Position numbers and translations under genes: made by a program. This document shows, in pieces, positions 7,470 to 14,907 of a stretch of DNA of 64,000 bases. The notes below the pieces were generated by a model. It did no database searches. It was given only the letters and a program-made list of their open reading frames with translations, and had not been told where the DNA came from. This DNA is from an uncultured Oscillibacter sp. (GTDB taxonomy: Bacteria > Bacillota > Clostridia > Oscillospirales > Oscillospiraceae): the NCBI GenBank assembly GCA_910587875.1, contig CAJUOD010000002.1, positions 1 to 64,000 of the forward strand. Reading direction: 5' to 3'. Positions within the stretch are counted from its first letter, which is position 1, and the number at the start of each line of letters is the position of its first letter.

Positions 7470-7928
7470 AGCGGCTCCTTTCCGGCGGTCCTCCAGAATA
7501 CATCCAGCTCCAGACAGGGGCGGGCAAGCTCCCGGAGATCCGCCGTGATTCGGTTGAACTCGGCCTGCTCCCTCTGATCGACGCCGCCCTCGGCGATCTC
7601 CAGCAGACGGTCCACGGCCTGGCTCTTGGCGAAGCGGGACAGCAGCAGATACACTCTGACCGCCGACTCCAGCGCGCTGCGGGCCTCCAGCTCCGGGACT
7701 ACGTATGCGAGCAGGCCGCTGGTTTCGTGAAGATGGCGGTAGGCGAGGGCCGGGGCCCGGTAGCAGACCACCATCCGCTCCACAACGTCACCGGGGGGGA
7801 ATCCGCCGGCCGCTCTCGTAGGCCCGGAGTGTTTCAGGCGCGACGCCGATCTGCTCCGCCGCCGCCTCCTGGGTGAGGCCGGTACAAATCCGCCCGGTCC
7901 GGTAGATGTTTTGGGACAGTTCAGACAT
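7466..7928 (-). pseudogene. XRE-family regulator split by a 7-C run (frameshift)
   Basis: ATG at 7928 begins MSELSQNIYRTGRICTGLTQ, a Cro/C1 HTH, but the frame stops at 7788 after 46 residues. The remaining protein continues in another frame from about 7787 to 7466 (VVERMVVCYRAPALAYRHL and a helical C-terminal domain). The switch occurs at a run of seven G on the plus strand (7793-7799). With six, the reading becomes RRIPPGDVVERM and gives one 153-aa protein of a known clostridial XRE architecture. This is a sequencing error, a true disruption, or slippage-based switching; I cannot tell which. Confidence 0.8.
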
Positions 7929-7960
7929 GGCTATTTCCTCCTGTTTGTGATATGGTCGAG

Positions 7961-8224
7961 TCAGGTATTGGGTTTTCTCCCGTGCCGCCGCCGCAGGCTT
8001 CCGATCGTCGGCAGCGGTGGTGGCTGCGACGGTTCCGGCGCTCCAAGGAATTGCCGGAGTTCATCTTTGAGGACCCGGTAGGTCTTTCCGATTCGGATGC
8101 ACTTGATCTGATCGCTCCGAACCAGTTCATAAGCGCTGTTATACCCGATGTTCAGCGCCGCAGCAACGTCCTTGACCGTCAAGACCATGGGCAGCTCGTC
8201 AAAGGATGTAGGATAGTCTTTCAT
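7961..8224 (-). CDS. Excisionase-type helix-turn-helix protein
   Basis: ATG at 8224 follows GGAGGTG at 7 nt; the longer frame to 8404 overlaps another gene and is spurious. The 87-aa product has the helix-turn-helix_17 (MerR-like excisionase) pattern: VLTVKDVAAALNIGYNSAYELV, then IRIGKTYRVLKDELRQFL. Proteins of this class are recombination directionality factors or element regulators. Paralogues of the same fold lie at 13356-13646 and 26107-26316. It sits at the head of the maintenance operon, so a regulatory role is at least as likely as excision. Confidence 0.8.
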   Translation of the reverse strand: MKDYPTSFDELPMVLTVKDVAAALNIGYNSAYELVRSDQIKCIRIGKTYRVLKDELRQFLGAPEPSQPPPLPTIGSLRRRHGRKPNT

Positions 8225-8261
8225 GTCTGTACACCTCCTTTCTGGATTAGGTTGACCGGCG

Positions 8262-8465
8262 TCAGCCCGCCGCCGGGGGAGAGTCGCGGCCGAACAGCTC
8301 GTCGATGGAGCAGTCGAGGGCGCCCGCCAGAAGGGGGAGTCTGCCCGCCGCGGGGAGATCCTCGCCGCTTTCCCAGCGGGACACGGTGGCGACAGATACG
8401 CCAACTTTGCCCGCTAACTCCTTCATGGTCAAGCCCGCGGCCTCCCGGAACTTACGAATTTTCAC
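8262..8465 (-). CDS. XRE-family regulator (first gene of the operon)
   Basis: GTG at 8465 lies 6 nt after GGAGGTGA; the frame further upstream to 8537 has no RBS. The 67-aa product is essentially one Cro/C1 HTH (FREAAGLTMKELAGKVGVS, then VSRWESGEDLPAA). Small single-domain XRE proteins usually repress their own operon. A 15-bp palindrome 35 nt upstream (8500-8514) is a fitting operator. Confidence 0.85.
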   Translation of the reverse strand: MKIRKFREAAGLTMKELAGKVGVSVATVSRWESGEDLPAAGRLPLLAGALDCSIDELFGRDSPPAAG

Positions 8466-8499
8466 AGCCTCACCTCCTTTCGATGAAATTGGGGCTTGC

Positions 8500-8514
8500 T
8501 TACGCCTTGCGTAA
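8500..8514. promoter_or_regulatory. Candidate operator of the XRE regulator
   Basis: TTACGCCTTGCGTAA: perfect 6-bp arms with a 3-nt spacer, between the operon's probable promoter (AT-rich 8515-8545) and the XRE gene start. Presumed autorepression site. Confidence 0.5.
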
Positions 8515-8558
8515 ATGGTAAAATAAACAATACACATACGATGGAAAACCCAGTTTAA

Positions 8559-8825
8559 TCAAGGCTCTGCTTTGAGTGCGGTCCCGGCTTCCAGGTATAA
8601 CGTCCTGCAAGTCTGCGCGAATTTGCTCAAAAGCATCTCTGTATGATTTTTCTGGAAGCTATGCAGTGTGGTAATGGACATGGTGGCTACTGCGATTTGT
8701 GTACCGTCCTCCGATACAACCACACACTCCTTTGAGAAAGTTCGCGTTTTGAGATCGACGCACGGGCGTTTGCCTGTCTGTTCCACAGAGATCGGCTTCC
8801 CGCCATTCCGCTTGGCGTCGTCCAT
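8559..8825 (-). CDS. Hypothetical protein, 88 aa
   Basis: ATG at 8825 has AGGAGGGG directly upstream. The product (MDDAKRNGGKPISVEQTGKR start) has one central beta-rich segment (VVVSEDGTQIAVATMSI) and a helical tail. No family is recognised. It is transcribed away from the divergent XRE gene at 8988 and ends just before the maintenance operon's promoter region. Confidence 0.6.
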   Translation of the reverse strand: MDDAKRNGGKPISVEQTGKRPCVDLKTRTFSKECVVVSEDGTQIAVATMSITTLHSFQKNHTEMLLSKFAQTCRTLYLEAGTALKAEP

Positions 8826-8987
8826 TTTCTCCCCTCCTTCTGGATGGTCTATTTTTCGTTCGTTGTCCCTTGCGGTTCACCCTACACGTAAAGCATAAAT
8901 GATTTATCAATCAATGTCAATCTATATTTTGATTAATTAATCTTTTTTGGCATATTATCCAATTTGAATATTAAGGTGCGTTCTGCT
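8826..8987. promoter_or_regulatory. Divergent AT-rich control region
   Basis: About 160 nt between two divergent genes, much AT-richer than its surroundings. It holds a perfect palindrome GATTAATTAATC (8931-8942) and several TCAAT repeats (8908-8922), which look like operator sites for the XRE protein encoded next to it. Exact promoters are not resolved. Confidence 0.5.
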
Positions 8988-9341
8988 ATGGATAAGGAAC
9001 TTTTTGTGCAAAACATCAAAAAATATTGTGCTTTACGTGGAGTGAAACCCACAGTAGCCTGCCGGGAAAGCGGGGTCAGTTCAAGTTTTATAACAAATAT
9101 TGAGTCCAAAGGACAGGTTCCCTCTATTGAGAAAGTTTACATGTTGGCATCCTACCTTGGAGTAACGATTAACGATTTGGTAGGAGAGGATATCATCACT
9201 TCCTCCAGAGGCCCAGAGCAACCCTATTTGGTGCGGCAGTATAATCTCCTCTCCAAAGAGGCACAGATGGAGGTCCGGGCCTTCATTGAGTTCAAGGTCG
9301 CGCAGGAAGCTGATAGTGGGAAAACAAACAAGGAAGAATAA
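8988..9341 (+). CDS. XRE-family transcriptional regulator
   Basis: ATG at 8988 (MDKELFVQNIKKYC) is preceded by AAGGTG; a TTG at 8964 would add 8 residues. The 117-aa product has an N-terminal Cro/C1 HTH (GVKPTVACRESGVSSSFITN, then IESKGQVPSIEKVYMLASYL) and a helical C-terminal part that may dimerise. It is the first plus-strand gene after the divergent control region. With the membrane GIY-YIG-like gene downstream it forms a two-gene unit, so it may regulate that gene. Confidence 0.85.
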   Translation: MDKELFVQNIKKYCALRGVKPTVACRESGVSSSFITNIESKGQVPSIEKVYMLASYLGVTINDLVGEDIITSSRGPEQPYLVRQYNLLSKEAQMEVRAFIEFKVAQEADSGKTNKEE

Positions 9342-9408
9342 GCTGAATAGGATAAATTTCGTTTTCGCTTATTTGAGAAAACAGGTAATTCATGTCAAAC
9401 AAAAAAGT

Positions 9409-9425
9409 GTGTCCAATTTGGACAC
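9409..9425. repeat. parS-like palindrome 4 (upstream of DUF4041 gene)
   Basis: GTGTCCAATTTGGACAC, 17-bp match to the palindromes in parB, ends 18 nt before the ATG at 9444. It could let ParB spread over, or repress, this gene. Confidence 0.75.
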
Positions 9426-9443
9426 CGGAAAGAGAGGGTGGAC

Positions 9444-11090
9444 ATGGCTGGCCTATTTCTAATCCTGGCAATCGTTTTCTTCGTCTTATGGAGGAAAGCA
9501 GCGAAACAATCTACTAATTCCCAAAAAACAGTTCAAGAACTAAATCAGGAGCTGGAATCTTCCAGGCAAGAGAATACTGGATTGCGGGCCGAGGTTTTGG
9601 AAGTCCGCGGGGAGAACACGGAGAAGCAGCTCCGTATTGATAAATTGTCCCGCTATGAGGGGCTCGTGGATGTAGATGCTGAAATCCAGAAAAAGCGGGA
9701 AGAGGCTGCTGAAGAAATCCAGGCGCAAAAAGACTCTGCCGCACAGGAGCTTGTTGCTGCCAAGCAGGAGGCGAAGGAGCTCCGAGCTAAAGGAAAGGCC
9801 AGCTATGAGGCCGCTGTTAAAGAAGCGGATTTGAAATTATCGTCGATTGAATCCGAGTCAAAGCGTATTCTCAGCGAAGCCCAGCGACGGGCCGAAGAAA
9901 TTGCAGGGGATGCCTATAAAATCGCGGGCAAGGCGGAGGATTATAAAAAAGTTGCTGCGGCTATGAAAAATGTGATTGAGGGTTATGGAGACCAGTACTT
10001 AAAACCCACATATTCACTCTTGGATGACTTGGCGGAAGAGTTCGGATATGATGAAGCTGGACAGCAATTGAAACTGGCCCGCGAGAACTCCGCGCGGATG
10101 ATAAAAGCGGGAACTGCCGCTACTTGTGACTATGTAGAAGATGCCAGGAGAACTACAGCCATTGCCTTTATAATCGATGCTTTTAACGGGAAAGTCGATT
10201 CGATTCTGTCAAAGATTAAGAAAGACAACTATGGTACGCTGGAGCAAAAAATCAAAGACTCATATGAGCTGGTTAATCATAATGGCCGAGCTTTTCGCAA
10301 TGCTACCATAACCCCAGAATATCTTTCTGCTCGCCTGGAGGAATTAAGGTGGGGAGTACGTGTGCAAGAGCTTAGGGCTCAGGCCCAGGAGGAGCAGCGG
10401 CGGCTTCGAGAACAAATCCGCGAAGAAGAACGCGCCCGCCGTGAGTATGAAAAGGCTATGAAAGAGGCCGCAAAGGAGGAGGAGATGCTTCGCAAGGCCA
10501 TGGAAAAGGCCGCAAAGCAGATTGAATCCGCAACGGAAGCGAACCGCGCGGAGTACGAGGCTAAATTGGAGGACCTGAAGCGACAACTAGCGGAGGCCGA
10601 GGAGCGGGGCCAGCGCGCGCTCTCTATGGCTCAGCAAACGAAGCACGGAAATGTCTACGTGATTTCCAATATCGGGTCCTTTGGCGAAAACGTGTATAAG
10701 GTCGGTATGACGCGTCGCTTGGATCCCATGGACCGGGTTCGTGAGTTGGGGGACGCGTCGGTTCCGTTCCCGTTTGATGTACATGCCATCATTGAAAGTG
10801 ATGATGCCCCGGCCTTAGAATCTACGTTGCATAAGCTGTTAGCACTCATGCAGGTAAATAAGGTCAATCCCCGCAAAGAATTTTTCAGAGTCATGCTTTC
10901 TGATATCAAGGCCATGGTTGACAAGCTCGGATTGAAAACCGTTTGGACAATAGATGCTGCAGCCGCCGAATATCGGGAGACGTTGGCCATTGAGGAAGCT
11001 ATGAAGTCAGACCCCGAAACCAAGAGCAGGTGGGAAAAATATAACGCCAGCATTGCGGAAGAAGAAACGGTTTCTCAAGATGTTGGTTGA
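9444..11090 (+). CDS. Membrane-anchored DUF4041/T5orf172 (GIY-YIG-like) coiled-coil protein
   Basis: ATG at 9444 follows AGAGAGG; GTG at 9438 is an alternative. About 548 aa. Residues 2-18 form a transmembrane helix (AGLFLILAIVFFVLW). A long coiled coil follows to about 170, then a DUF4041-like domain, a second charged coiled coil (about 315-395), and a C-terminal T5orf172 domain: NVYVISNIGSFGENVYKVGM, then a Glu and NPRKEFFRV. T5orf172/MUG113 belongs to the GIY-YIG nuclease superfamily. This architecture is common in phages and elements and often suspected in phage exclusion. Codon use is less GC-rich than the maintenance operon. Function is inferred only. Confidence 0.85.
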   Translation: MAGLFLILAIVFFVLWRKAAKQSTNSQKTVQELNQELESSRQENTGLRAEVLEVRGENTEKQLRIDKLSRYEGLVDVDAEIQKKREEAAEEIQAQKDSAAQELVAAKQEAKELRAKGKASYEAAVKEADLKLSSIESESKRILSEAQRRAEEIAGDAYKIAGKAEDYKKVAAAMKNVIEGYGDQYLKPTYSLLDDLAEEFGYDEAGQQLKLARENSARMIKAGTAATCDYVEDARRTTAIAFIIDAFNGKVDSILSKIKKDNYGTLEQKIKDSYELVNHNGRAFRNATITPEYLSARLEELRWGVRVQELRAQAQEEQRRLREQIREEERARREYEKAMKEAAKEEEMLRKAMEKAAKQIESATEANRAEYEAKLEDLKRQLAEAEERGQRALSMAQQTKHGNVYVISNIGSFGENVYKVGMTRRLDPMDRVRELGDASVPFPFDVHAIIESDDAPALESTLHKLLALMQVNKVNPRKEFFRVMLSDIKAMVDKLGLKTVWTIDAAAAEYRETLAIEEAMKSDPETKSRWEKYNASIAEEETVSQDVG

Positions 11091-11108
11091 TATTTTTGAG
11101 AAAGGGGA

Positions 11109-11127
11109 TGTGTCCAATTTGGACACA
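11109..11127. repeat. parS-like palindrome 5 within a terminator
   Basis: TGTGTCCAATTTGGACACA lies 19 nt after the DUF4041 stop. Its flanks extend the symmetry (AAAGGGG before, CCCTTTTT after), giving a 12-bp stem followed by a T-run. The site therefore probably serves as the gene's Rho-independent terminator as well as a ParB-type site. Confidence 0.75.
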
Positions 11128-11255
11128 TCCCTTTTTCTGCTGGTTGACAAAGCTTCACCTAGATGGCTTCCGGGCCGGAAGGTATAATGACCCTGTACCT
11201 CGGAGGCGTGAGCCCATAGGGTGGAAGATTTCCAACTAGACGGGCCGTTTCCGAG

Positions 11256-11359
11256 CTGGTAGAATGGTTCTACTTTAGGGCGGAGTAAGTTAGGGCGGAC
11301 TATGTTAGGGAGGGACGGCGTAACAAAGGGTGTACTATACCCACCGTTCTGCATAGATC
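11256..11359 (+). repeat. Imperfect 104-nt direct repeat, copy 1
   Basis: Begins CTGGTAGAATGG and contains three spaced G-rich units (TTTAGGGCGGAG, TTAGGGCGGAC, TTAGGGAGGGA) at about 15-nt period. It ends GGGTGTACTATAC then AGATC. It aligns end to end with copy 2. Confidence 0.65.
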
Positions 11360-11385
11360 GAGAAGATAAGCTATCAAGGCAAGCA

Positions 11386-11414
11386 TTGACAGAATTTGTA
11401 TATTGTGGTATAAA
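11386..11414 (+). promoter_or_regulatory. Near-consensus sigma-A promoter of non-coding transcript
   Basis: TTGACA (11386-11391), 17-nt spacer, TATAAA (11409-11414). Expected transcription start is near 11421. Confidence 0.75.
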
Positions 11415-11798
11415 GAAACCATCATTGATTGTTTGTGCGCCCTCCGTGAAACTCGGAGCCGGGCCATTGGCCTGGGGCTGCCAGGGAGCAGCATTGCATA
11501 CGTTGTGGTGGAGACGCTGGCATGACCGGCTGATCCCAAGGGTTGTACGTTCGGTGAGCGTAAGCCGCCGAGTGGTGTTTAGGGGGCGGTCTGCCCATTT
11601 TTTGAATGATGATGAGGGAACCGGAACGGGTCTTGACTTTCTGCGGAGCGTCTGCTATGCTGTAGCCATACAGTATCAGGGCTTTGCGAAAGCAAGCACA
11701 GTATCCGTGTTTCAAAGTGTCCGGGCTTTCCCATTGGGAGGGCGCGGGCTTTTTCATGGGTTCTTGATAAAACCGCAAGTGTACAAGCCTTTGGGCCT

Positions 11799-11901
11799 CT
11801 GGTAGAATGTAACCGTACTTTGAGGGCGGAGCGTTTTAGGGAGGAGCATTTCAGGGCGGATTGGCGGCGGTAAGGGGGTAGTATGCCCTTCCGCAAAGAT
11901 C
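11799..11901 (+). repeat. Imperfect 103-nt direct repeat, copy 2
   Basis: Begins CTGGTAGAATGTAAC and has three G-rich units (TTGAGGGCGGAG, TTTAGGGAGGAG, TTCAGGGCGG) at about 15-nt spacing. It ends GGGGGTAGTATGCCC then AGATC. Same layout as copy 1, starting 543 nt further on. Confidence 0.65.
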
Positions 11902-11925
11902 AACAAATGAACATGGTGCAGCTGC

Positions 11926-11963
11926 GCCTGAAAACGAGAGTCATTCCGTTTTCAGGCTTTTTT
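11926..11963 (+). terminator. Rho-independent terminator
   Basis: Arms GCCTGAAAACG and CGTTTTCAGGC enclose a 10-nt loop and are followed by TTTTTT. It ends the non-coding transcript. Confidence 0.85.
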
Positions 11964-12055
11964 GCGCTCATAATCAGAGGACGCCCGGCGCTTCGCGCAA
12001 CGGGAGGGGACCAGTCACCCCCAACCGCCAAGGGCAAATGAAAGGAGAAATTCCT

Positions 12056-12334
12056 ATGCAGAATCGAATGAAAAGATATTCTATTTCCGGGCCGGTCCAG
12101 ACTGCCGGCCAGTTCCGCCTCCGGCAGGGCGGGACTTCCTTCCGCCTCTCACCGTCCTTCTGCCGGGGACGGGACCACGGACGCAGGCGGGATATCTCCC
12201 GCGCCTTGCCCAGGGCTTCGCGTCTGCCGCGGGAACTCTCTTCCCCGTCGCTTTTGAGCGGCTTCACGGCGATCATACTGACCACGATATACAACGGAGA
12301 CGGACCAGCTAGATCGGCTGCTCCCAGCCTGTAA
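12056..12334 (+). CDS. Small basic hypothetical protein, 92 aa
   Basis: ATG at 12056 has AAGGAGA at 8 nt. The product (MQNRMKRYSISGPVQTAGQF start) is Arg-rich and ends in a hydrophobic stretch (LLSGFTAIILTTIYNGDG). No family is recognised. Good RBS and full-length frame favour a real gene, but the composition is close to what GC-rich non-coding DNA would give. Confidence 0.4.
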   Translation: MQNRMKRYSISGPVQTAGQFRLRQGGTSFRLSPSFCRGRDHGRRRDISRALPRASRLPRELSSPSLLSGFTAIILTTIYNGDGPARSAAPSL

Positions 12335-12469
12335 ATCCCTCAGTTTTCAATGGGTCTAAGCTCATTGACACGGTTTTGGCCTGGGAGGTCCGGCGGAGAA
12401 AAGCCGGAAACGGCCAGATCGTGCCAATGGGTGAGGTGCGTCCTTTTCTAAAAAAGAAAGGATGTACTT

Positions 12470-13363
12470 ATGTCGAACCACTATCTCAATCTCATGGCCC
12501 AGGTGGACAAGCTCCACCGCCACAACCGCCAGGGCAGCTATAAGACGCGGGCCCGCTACTATGAAGCTATGCAGCGGTTCTGCCGCTTTCTGGCGGAGGT
12601 CTTTCGTTTGGAGCGGCTGGCGAACATTGCGCCAAAGCATATTTATGCGTACGTCGCGTATCTCCAGGAGCAGGGGAAGTCCACCTCTACAATCAAGACG
12701 GACCTCTCGGCTATCCGCTTTTTTCATGACCTGATTCAGAGCCCCCGGTATGAGCTGCCGGGGAACAGCGACCTGTTCCTCCAGCGCCGGACCTTCGGCG
12801 GCGTCGACCGGACGTGGAGTGATAACGAGTTTGAAAGGATGCTTGATACCGCATTAGCTGTCGGCCGTAATGACTATGTTTCGATTTTCTACCTGGGCCG
12901 TTTTGCTGGCCTTCGCATCCATGAATGCTTCCGTATCGACACCGCTACGGCATCAAAGGCGGTTAAAGAGAAAGCTATTACTATCAAAGGCAAAGGAGGA
13001 CTGTTGCGGACAGTCCCCTTGAATGACCTCCTGGTCCAGCGGCTCCGGCACGATTTGAAACGGACGACACGAGGACATAAATTGTATGTGCTCGACGATC
13101 AGGAAACTCACGAAGCTATCAAAGCCCTTCAGGTATTTATTTGGCTGTACCGTCCTTCCATCCAAGATAAAGACTCCGCACGGCCCATGACCTTTCACGG
13201 CCTGCGCCACACCTATGCAGCGGAGAAGTATCAGAGCTTCATTGCCGCCGGGAAGACCCCCTACGAGGCGAGAAAGGCCGTCTCCAGGCTCCTGGGACAT
13301 GGACGGGACGATGTGACGAACATCTATCTGGCGTCGCTGAAGGGAGGCGAGGAGGATGCTTAA
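12470..13363 (+). CDS. Tyrosine recombinase, XerC/D-like
   Basis: 297 aa. The N-terminal SAM-like core-binding domain covers residues 5-95. The catalytic domain has the full set: Arg in GRFAGLRIHE, Lys in KGKGGLLRTVPL, HGLRHTYA, His in LLGHGRDD, and the nucleophile Tyr in NIYL near the end. It lacks an arm-binding domain and so resembles XerC/D-type or resolvase-type recombinases. It overlaps the following xis gene by 8 nt, making a recombinase-xis-integrase unit. It may resolve multimers or aid excision. Confidence 0.9.
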   Translation: MSNHYLNLMAQVDKLHRHNRQGSYKTRARYYEAMQRFCRFLAEVFRLERLANIAPKHIYAYVAYLQEQGKSTSTIKTDLSAIRFFHDLIQSPRYELPGNSDLFLQRRTFGGVDRTWSDNEFERMLDTALAVGRNDYVSIFYLGRFAGLRIHECFRIDTATASKAVKEKAITIKGKGGLLRTVPLNDLLVQRLRHDLKRTTRGHKLYVLDDQETHEAIKALQVFIWLYRPSIQDKDSARPMTFHGLRHTYAAEKYQSFIAAGKTPYEARKAVSRLLGHGRDDVTNIYLASLKGGEEDA

Positions 13364-13646
13364 CCGACCGCTGAGCTTCGATGACATCCCCCTGGTGCTG
13401 ACGGTGGAAGAGCTGATGCCCATTCTCAGCATCGGCAGGAATACGGCCTTCGCCCTGGTCCGCTCCGGCCAGATCAAGAGTATCCGCGCCGGCAAACAAA
13501 TCCGCATCCTAAAGCATGAGCTGTTGGAGTACTTGACCGGCGGAACCGGGACAAACGTGTCCTGGACAGACGCCGCCTCGCCGCTTACGATGGAGGATGA
13601 TTCCTGCCGGGCGGCGGAAGGAGGTATCGACGATGCCGCGCGGTAA
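13356..13646 (+). CDS. xis: Excisionase-type helix-turn-helix protein
   Basis: 96 aa; ATG at 13356 has GGCGAGGAGG immediately upstream. The HTH_17 domain is clear: PLVLTVEELMPILSIGRNTA, then IRAGKQIRILKHELLEYL. The C-terminal 35 residues lie over the integrase start region and look disordered. Placed directly before the integrase and overlapping it by 14 nt, it is the likely recombination directionality factor of element A. Confidence 0.85.
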   Translation: MLNRPLSFDDIPLVLTVEELMPILSIGRNTAFALVRSGQIKSIRAGKQIRILKHELLEYLTGGTGTNVSWTDAASPLTMEDDSCRAAEGGIDDAAR

Positions 13647-14829
13647 AAAAAGAAGCGGACGGGCCGCCTCTGGGGACGGGTCCATCCGAAAGAAGATCGT
13701 GAAGAAGAACGGAAAAGAGTATACATACTGGGAGGCCCGCTACACCTGCGGCTTCGATCCCAAGACGGGGAAGCAGAAGCAGCACTCCATCTCCGGGAAA
13801 ACCCAGGCCGAGGTTGCCCAGAAGCTCCGGGAGATCACGGCGGAGATTGGGCAGGGCACATTCAAAGAAGCCTGCAAGCTGACGGTGGGGGAGTGGAGTA
13901 TTATTTGGGATAAGGATTACCTGATCGGCGTAAAACCACGGACCCAGGAGGCTTACAGAAGTATTCTATGCACCCATATTCGGCCGGAGCTTGGAGCGAT
14001 TAAGCTGGAGGTTTTGAATGCTCACACAATCCAACACTTTTACAACGGCCTTTTTCAAAAAGGGCTTTCGGCAAAGACAGTAAAAAATGTCCATGGTGTG
14101 CTTCATGAGTTGCTCCAGCAGGCGGTCAGAATTGGATACTTGCGTGTGAATCCTTCTGATTCCTGCACTCTCCCGCGAGTCGTAAAGAAGGAAATCAAGC
14201 CGTTGGGTGATGATGCCATCCGGCAGTTCCTGGAGGCAATTCAAGGTCATCGGTTTGAGATTCTTCTAATGGTTACTCTTTTCACGGGGCTGCGGGAAGG
14301 CGAAGTACTTGGGCTCTCCTGGGACCGTGTGGACTTCGACAAGGGCACGCTACTGATTGACCAGCAGCTCCAGCGGGCAAAAGATGAAACCGGGAAACGT
14401 CGCTACAGTCTTGTGTCTCTGAAAAACGATAAGTGGCGGCGAATCACGCCCGCCGACTTCGTGATGGAACTGCTCCGCCGCCAGTGGAGCCGACAGGTGG
14501 AGTGGCGCCTTCGGGCGGGCCCGGCCTGGGAGGACAGCGGCCTTGTGTTCACCAATGAGTTGGGGGAACATCTTTCTCCGTACACCGTCTATCATAACTT
14601 TAAGCGCCTGGCTGCCTCCATCGGCCTTCCAGAAGCTAGGGTCCATGACCTTCGCCATAGCTACGCCGTTGCCGCAATCAAAAGTGGGGACGACATCAAG
14701 ACCGTCCAGGGCAACCTGGGACACGCTACGGCATCCTTTACGCTGGATGTCTACGGCCATGTGACGGACCAGATGAAGCGGGACAGCGCGGAGAGGATGC
14801 AGAAGTTCATCAAGAGCGTTTCCGGCTGA
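13633..14829 (+). CDS. int: Element A integrase, tyrosine recombinase
   Basis: ATG at 13633 lies 8 nt after AGGAGGT; 398 aa. It has a basic N-terminal AP2-like arm-binding domain (residues 10-60), a core-binding SAM-like domain (about 75-180), and a catalytic domain with Arg in FTGLREGEV, HDLRHSYA, LGHATASFT and Tyr in DVYGHV. This is the Tn916/phage-like integrase layout. It points at the tRNA-Pro 3'-end copy at 14908-14953, 79 nt after its stop, and so is the enzyme that inserted element A at that site. Confidence 0.95.
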   Translation: MPRGKKRSGRAASGDGSIRKKIVKKNGKEYTYWEARYTCGFDPKTGKQKQHSISGKTQAEVAQKLREITAEIGQGTFKEACKLTVGEWSIIWDKDYLIGVKPRTQEAYRSILCTHIRPELGAIKLEVLNAHTIQHFYNGLFQKGLSAKTVKNVHGVLHELLQQAVRIGYLRVNPSDSCTLPRVVKKEIKPLGDDAIRQFLEAIQGHRFEILLMVTLFTGLREGEVLGLSWDRVDFDKGTLLIDQQLQRAKDETGKRRYSLVSLKNDKWRRITPADFVMELLRRQWSRQVEWRLRAGPAWEDSGLVFTNELGEHLSPYTVYHNFKRLAASIGLPEARVHDLRHSYAVAAIKSGDDIKTVQGNLGHATASFTLDVYGHVTDQMKRDSAERMQKFIKSVSG

Positions 14830-14875
14830 TAAGGGAAAACAAAGGGAAACCGAGTTTCCACAGGGGACAGAAAAA

Positions 14876-14900
14876 CCCTGGAACCATTGCAGTTCCAGGG
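14876..14900 (+). terminator. Hairpin after integrase A
   Basis: Perfect arms CCCTGGAAC and GTTCCAGGG with a 7-nt loop, followed by TTCCCC. A weak T-run makes it a possible terminator or part of the attachment region. Confidence 0.5.
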
Positions 14901-14907
14901 TTCCCCA

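Larger units (their letters stand above)
11421..11963 (+). ncRNA. Candidate structured non-coding RNA, about 540 nt
   Basis: The interval between a near-perfect promoter and a strong terminator has no credible reading frame. It has several GC-rich self-complementary stretches, such as GGTGAGCGTAAGCCGCC near 11553, and repeat copy 2 near its 3' end. Length and context (integrative element, next to recombinases) fit the large ornate RNAs known from phages and elements. I do not recognise the conserved sequence of any named class, so this is inference. Confidence 0.5.
11128..12055. other. Non-coding block of about 0.9 kb with repeats and a promoter-terminator unit
   Basis: No frame here has both a credible start and protein-like content; the 167-aa plus-strand frame at 11302-11805 lacks an RBS and resembles no family. 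The block holds two related G-rich repeats (11256-11359, 11799-11901), a near-consensus promoter (11386-11414) and a strong terminator (11926-11963). Confidence 0.6.

Noticed and set aside
11143..11187. TTGACA and TATAAT as a promoter just after the DUF4041 terminator
   Set aside because: The two boxes are 33 nt apart, far beyond the working range of 16-18 nt.
11302..11805. 167-aa plus-strand frame in the element A non-coding block
   Set aside because: No RBS, it starts upstream of the strong promoter at 11386, and its composition is not protein-like.
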